Source: Rhynchopus sp. YZ270_cl-10
Taxonomy: Eukaryota > Euglenozoa > Diplonemea > Diplonemida > Diplonemidae
NCBI GenBank assembly: GCA_964035575.1
Contig: OZ037833.1
Span: 1,302,001 to 1,366,000 of the forward strand
Reading direction: 5' to 3'
DNA: 64,000 bases
Below, in pieces: positions 62,054 through 64,000 of the stretch. The position numbers and the translations under genes were made by a program. Numbering within the stretch: position 1 is the first letter of the stretch; the number at the start of each line of letters is the position of its first letter. Below the pieces are notes generated by a model that saw nothing but the letters and a program-made list of their open reading frames with translations, made no database searches and was not told the origin of the DNA.

Positions 62054-62428
62054 GTCTGAAGACGGTTCGTGGAAAATTCACAGACACAGAGCCAAATGTA
62101 TGCCAAGAGAAAGCCCTCGGGACGGTTAGTTTGTTTCTTTTTTTAGGTGATTAAGCCCGCAGGCTTAGGCTCATCTCAACCTTTTTTTCTTTTCTTTTTT
62201 GTGCATGACGCGCATTCCTCTTCCAAGTTTTAGTTTTAGCCACCAGCACTTTTTGAAGCCCCGTGCCCCCCTTTTGTACGTATCAATTTTATTAGTTTCC
62301 CCCTCCTATTCTTTTTTTTTTCCCCCAGTGCCTTCGTCCGCCGATGAACGGTGAGGTGTTTGTACTCAGGCATATTGCTAACTTTGCCGAAAGTGGAAAA
62401 AAGCAAAACGGCGACACTTTTTTTTTCC
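62054..62428. other. Gene-free
   Basis: An AAGCCCGCAGGCTTAGGCTC module near 62154, and CGCCGATGAACGGTGAGG at 62340 (also present, inverted, in the 886 bp duplication). No gene. Confidence 0.5.
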
Positions 62429-63720
62429 CAGGGGAAGCCTCTTTTTTACTTTCAACGGATGTCATCCGTCCGATTTTGAGAAACCCCCCCCCTCCCCCCC
62501 GGAGAAGATTGTAAATTTGGCAACCTGAAGTTTTCGGCTTTTGGACAGACGTAAAAAAATTCGAAAACCAGCGGAAGTGGATTTCCGAGCTCCCCGCTTT
62601 TCACCACAAAAAAAATCGACCACTTTAGTGGAGTAGAAGCTAATTTAAAGTGGCTCCAGTACACAGTACACAGTACACAGTACACAGTACACAGTACACA
62701 GTACACAGTACACAGTACACAGTACACAGTACACAGTACACAGTACACAGTACACAGTACACAGTACACAGTACACAGTACACAGTACACAGTACACAGT
62801 ACACAGTACACAGTACACAGTACACAGTACACAGTACACAGTACACAGTACACAGTACACAGTACACAGTACACAGTACACAGTACACAGTACACAGTAC
62901 ACAGTACACAGTACACAGTACACAGTACACAGTACACAGTACACAGTACACAGTACACAGTACACAGTACACAGTACACAGTACACAGTACACAGTACAC
63001 AGTACACAGTACACAGTACACAGTACACAGTACACAGTACACAGTACACAGTACACAGTACACAGTACACAGTACACAGTACACAGTACACAGTACACAG
63101 TACACAGTACACAGTACACAGTACACAGTACACAGTACACAGTACACAGTACACAGTACACAGTACAGTGAAGTCAATTTAAAGGCTCCATGGGTCTTTA
63201 TACAGTAACGTATAGGGATTTCAGTGCATAAAGGGGGGTCGGCTCCACCAAAAGTTGCGTACCGTGGAGTGTGTTCCTGAATAAAAAAAATGGTCGGAAT
63301 TGAAAGATCGTAAAAAATAAATCCAAAGGAAAAAAATCGAAAACCTTCTTCAAAAGAAATCCAACTTAGAGACGCCACTGTGCTGCGACCCAAAGAGGAG
63401 GTTTTCTTAAGGAATTCCTTAAGAAACCTGCGTAGAAACGTTCCCAAAGGGGGTACCACAGCCAAAAATCACCTAACCATCCACAGAGGCATAAAAAAAA
63501 TCGTGCGACCCCGGAATTGAACGTTTTCGTAACCGATCTTTCCAAATAAATAAAATTCGAAAAAAAAAATTTGAAGAAAATTCATAAAATCCATGTGACC
63601 ACGGTTTTGTACTAGACCCCCCCGTTGCCAAATTACCAAACTTGTCCGCTCACCCCCCCGGAGACCCCCCCCTCCCCCCCCGGATGACATCCGTTGAAAG
63701 TAAAAAAGAGGCTTCCCCAG
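62429..63720. mobile_element. Inverted-repeat element carrying the second heptamer array
   Basis: Ends AGGGGAAGCCTCTTTTTTAC (continuing TTTCAACGGATGTCATCCG) and the complement, about 38 bp. Boundaries are approximate and a target duplication is not clear. The interior contains the (ACAGTAC)n array flanked by AATTTAAAGTGGCTCC (left) and AATTTAAAGGCTCC (right). Confidence 0.65.
62658..63169. repeat. (ACAGTAC)n heptamer satellite, about 73 copies
   Basis: Perfect 7 bp array, the reverse complement of the array at 4591-5351. Confidence 0.97.
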
Positions 63721-64000
63721 GCCAAAAAAAAAATTTCCCCCCCGTTGAAAGCGGTCGTCGCGCGCTTCGCGCGCGCCTCCCTGCCAACCAGAGGGTATTA
63801 AAAAGCCCCCCTAGCCTCCACCAAAAAGATGGTTTTGTGTGAGGCAGTCATTTTTTTCTGTGCGGAAAACTCAGCGAAAAATATTCTCGGCATTTTGTGA
63901 TGCACGGCCAACCTACACCACCCCAACCCTTCTCTGCGGGAAAGCTTCCCTCCTCTGTGCCTTGGTAGCTTTCAGCCACTGGTGATCCGCAATCCGTAGT
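63721..64000. other. Gene-free window end
   Basis: Repeats the block AAAGCGGTCGTCGCGCGCTT with its GCGCGCGCCTCCCTGCC extension found near 2195-2235. No gene. Confidence 0.5.

Overview
The window looks like nuclear DNA of a euglenozoan protist, most likely a diplonemid. The main evidence is a 38-40 nt sequence at 49965-50004 whose 3' half matches the kinetoplastid/diplonemid spliced-leader (SL) exon and is followed directly by GTATGG. The same 38 nt exon sits, in sense orientation, inside one terminal repeat of a VIPER-like tyrosine-recombinase retroelement, a group best known from kinetoplastids. Every convincing host gene lies on the + strand, as expected for polycistronic, trans-spliced units. 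Genes are GC-rich with few cis-introns that mostly start GTATG[T/A] and end YAG. They are islands in an AT-rich sea of homopolymers, palindromes and transposons.

Layout: 1-211 is the end of a PP2C phosphatase gene. 212-9470 is a repeat desert with palindromic, hAT-like and heptamer-bearing elements and an 886 bp tandem duplication. 9468-14205 is the VIPER-like element, sitting inside a TGTGTTG array. 14555-19047 is a receptor-like gene (Cys module, TM, Pro/Glu stalk, IQ-like, PDZ-like, EF-hands) whose third intron holds nested hAT elements. 21037-21855 is a small surface protein. 24412-29074 holds a TA-flanked transposon and a 3.7 kb composite inverted-repeat element. 29876-44656 carries an unknown gene, a multicopper oxidase, an NSUN2/Trm4-type RNA methyltransferase, an AcpS-like phosphopantetheinyl transferase and a Wee1/Myt1-like kinase. 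46064-49051 is an ACGATCGT-rich transposon with possible small genes. 49965-60738 carries the SL RNA-like locus, a PLAC8 protein, a WW-domain coiled-coil protein, an ankyrin protein, an MFS transporter and a second, two-module surface protein. 60739-64000 returns to repeats, including a second copy of the 877 bp hAT-like element and a second TGTGTAC-type heptamer array.

The genes form no single pathway. Recurring themes are a family of cysteine-rich type I membrane proteins (three in the window) and intense, nested, often young transposition, several families with clear target-site duplications. The most unusual observations are the spliced leader captured inside a retroelement terminal repeat, a hAT insertion that duplicated a 5' splice site, and heptamer satellites carried inside inverted-repeat transposons.
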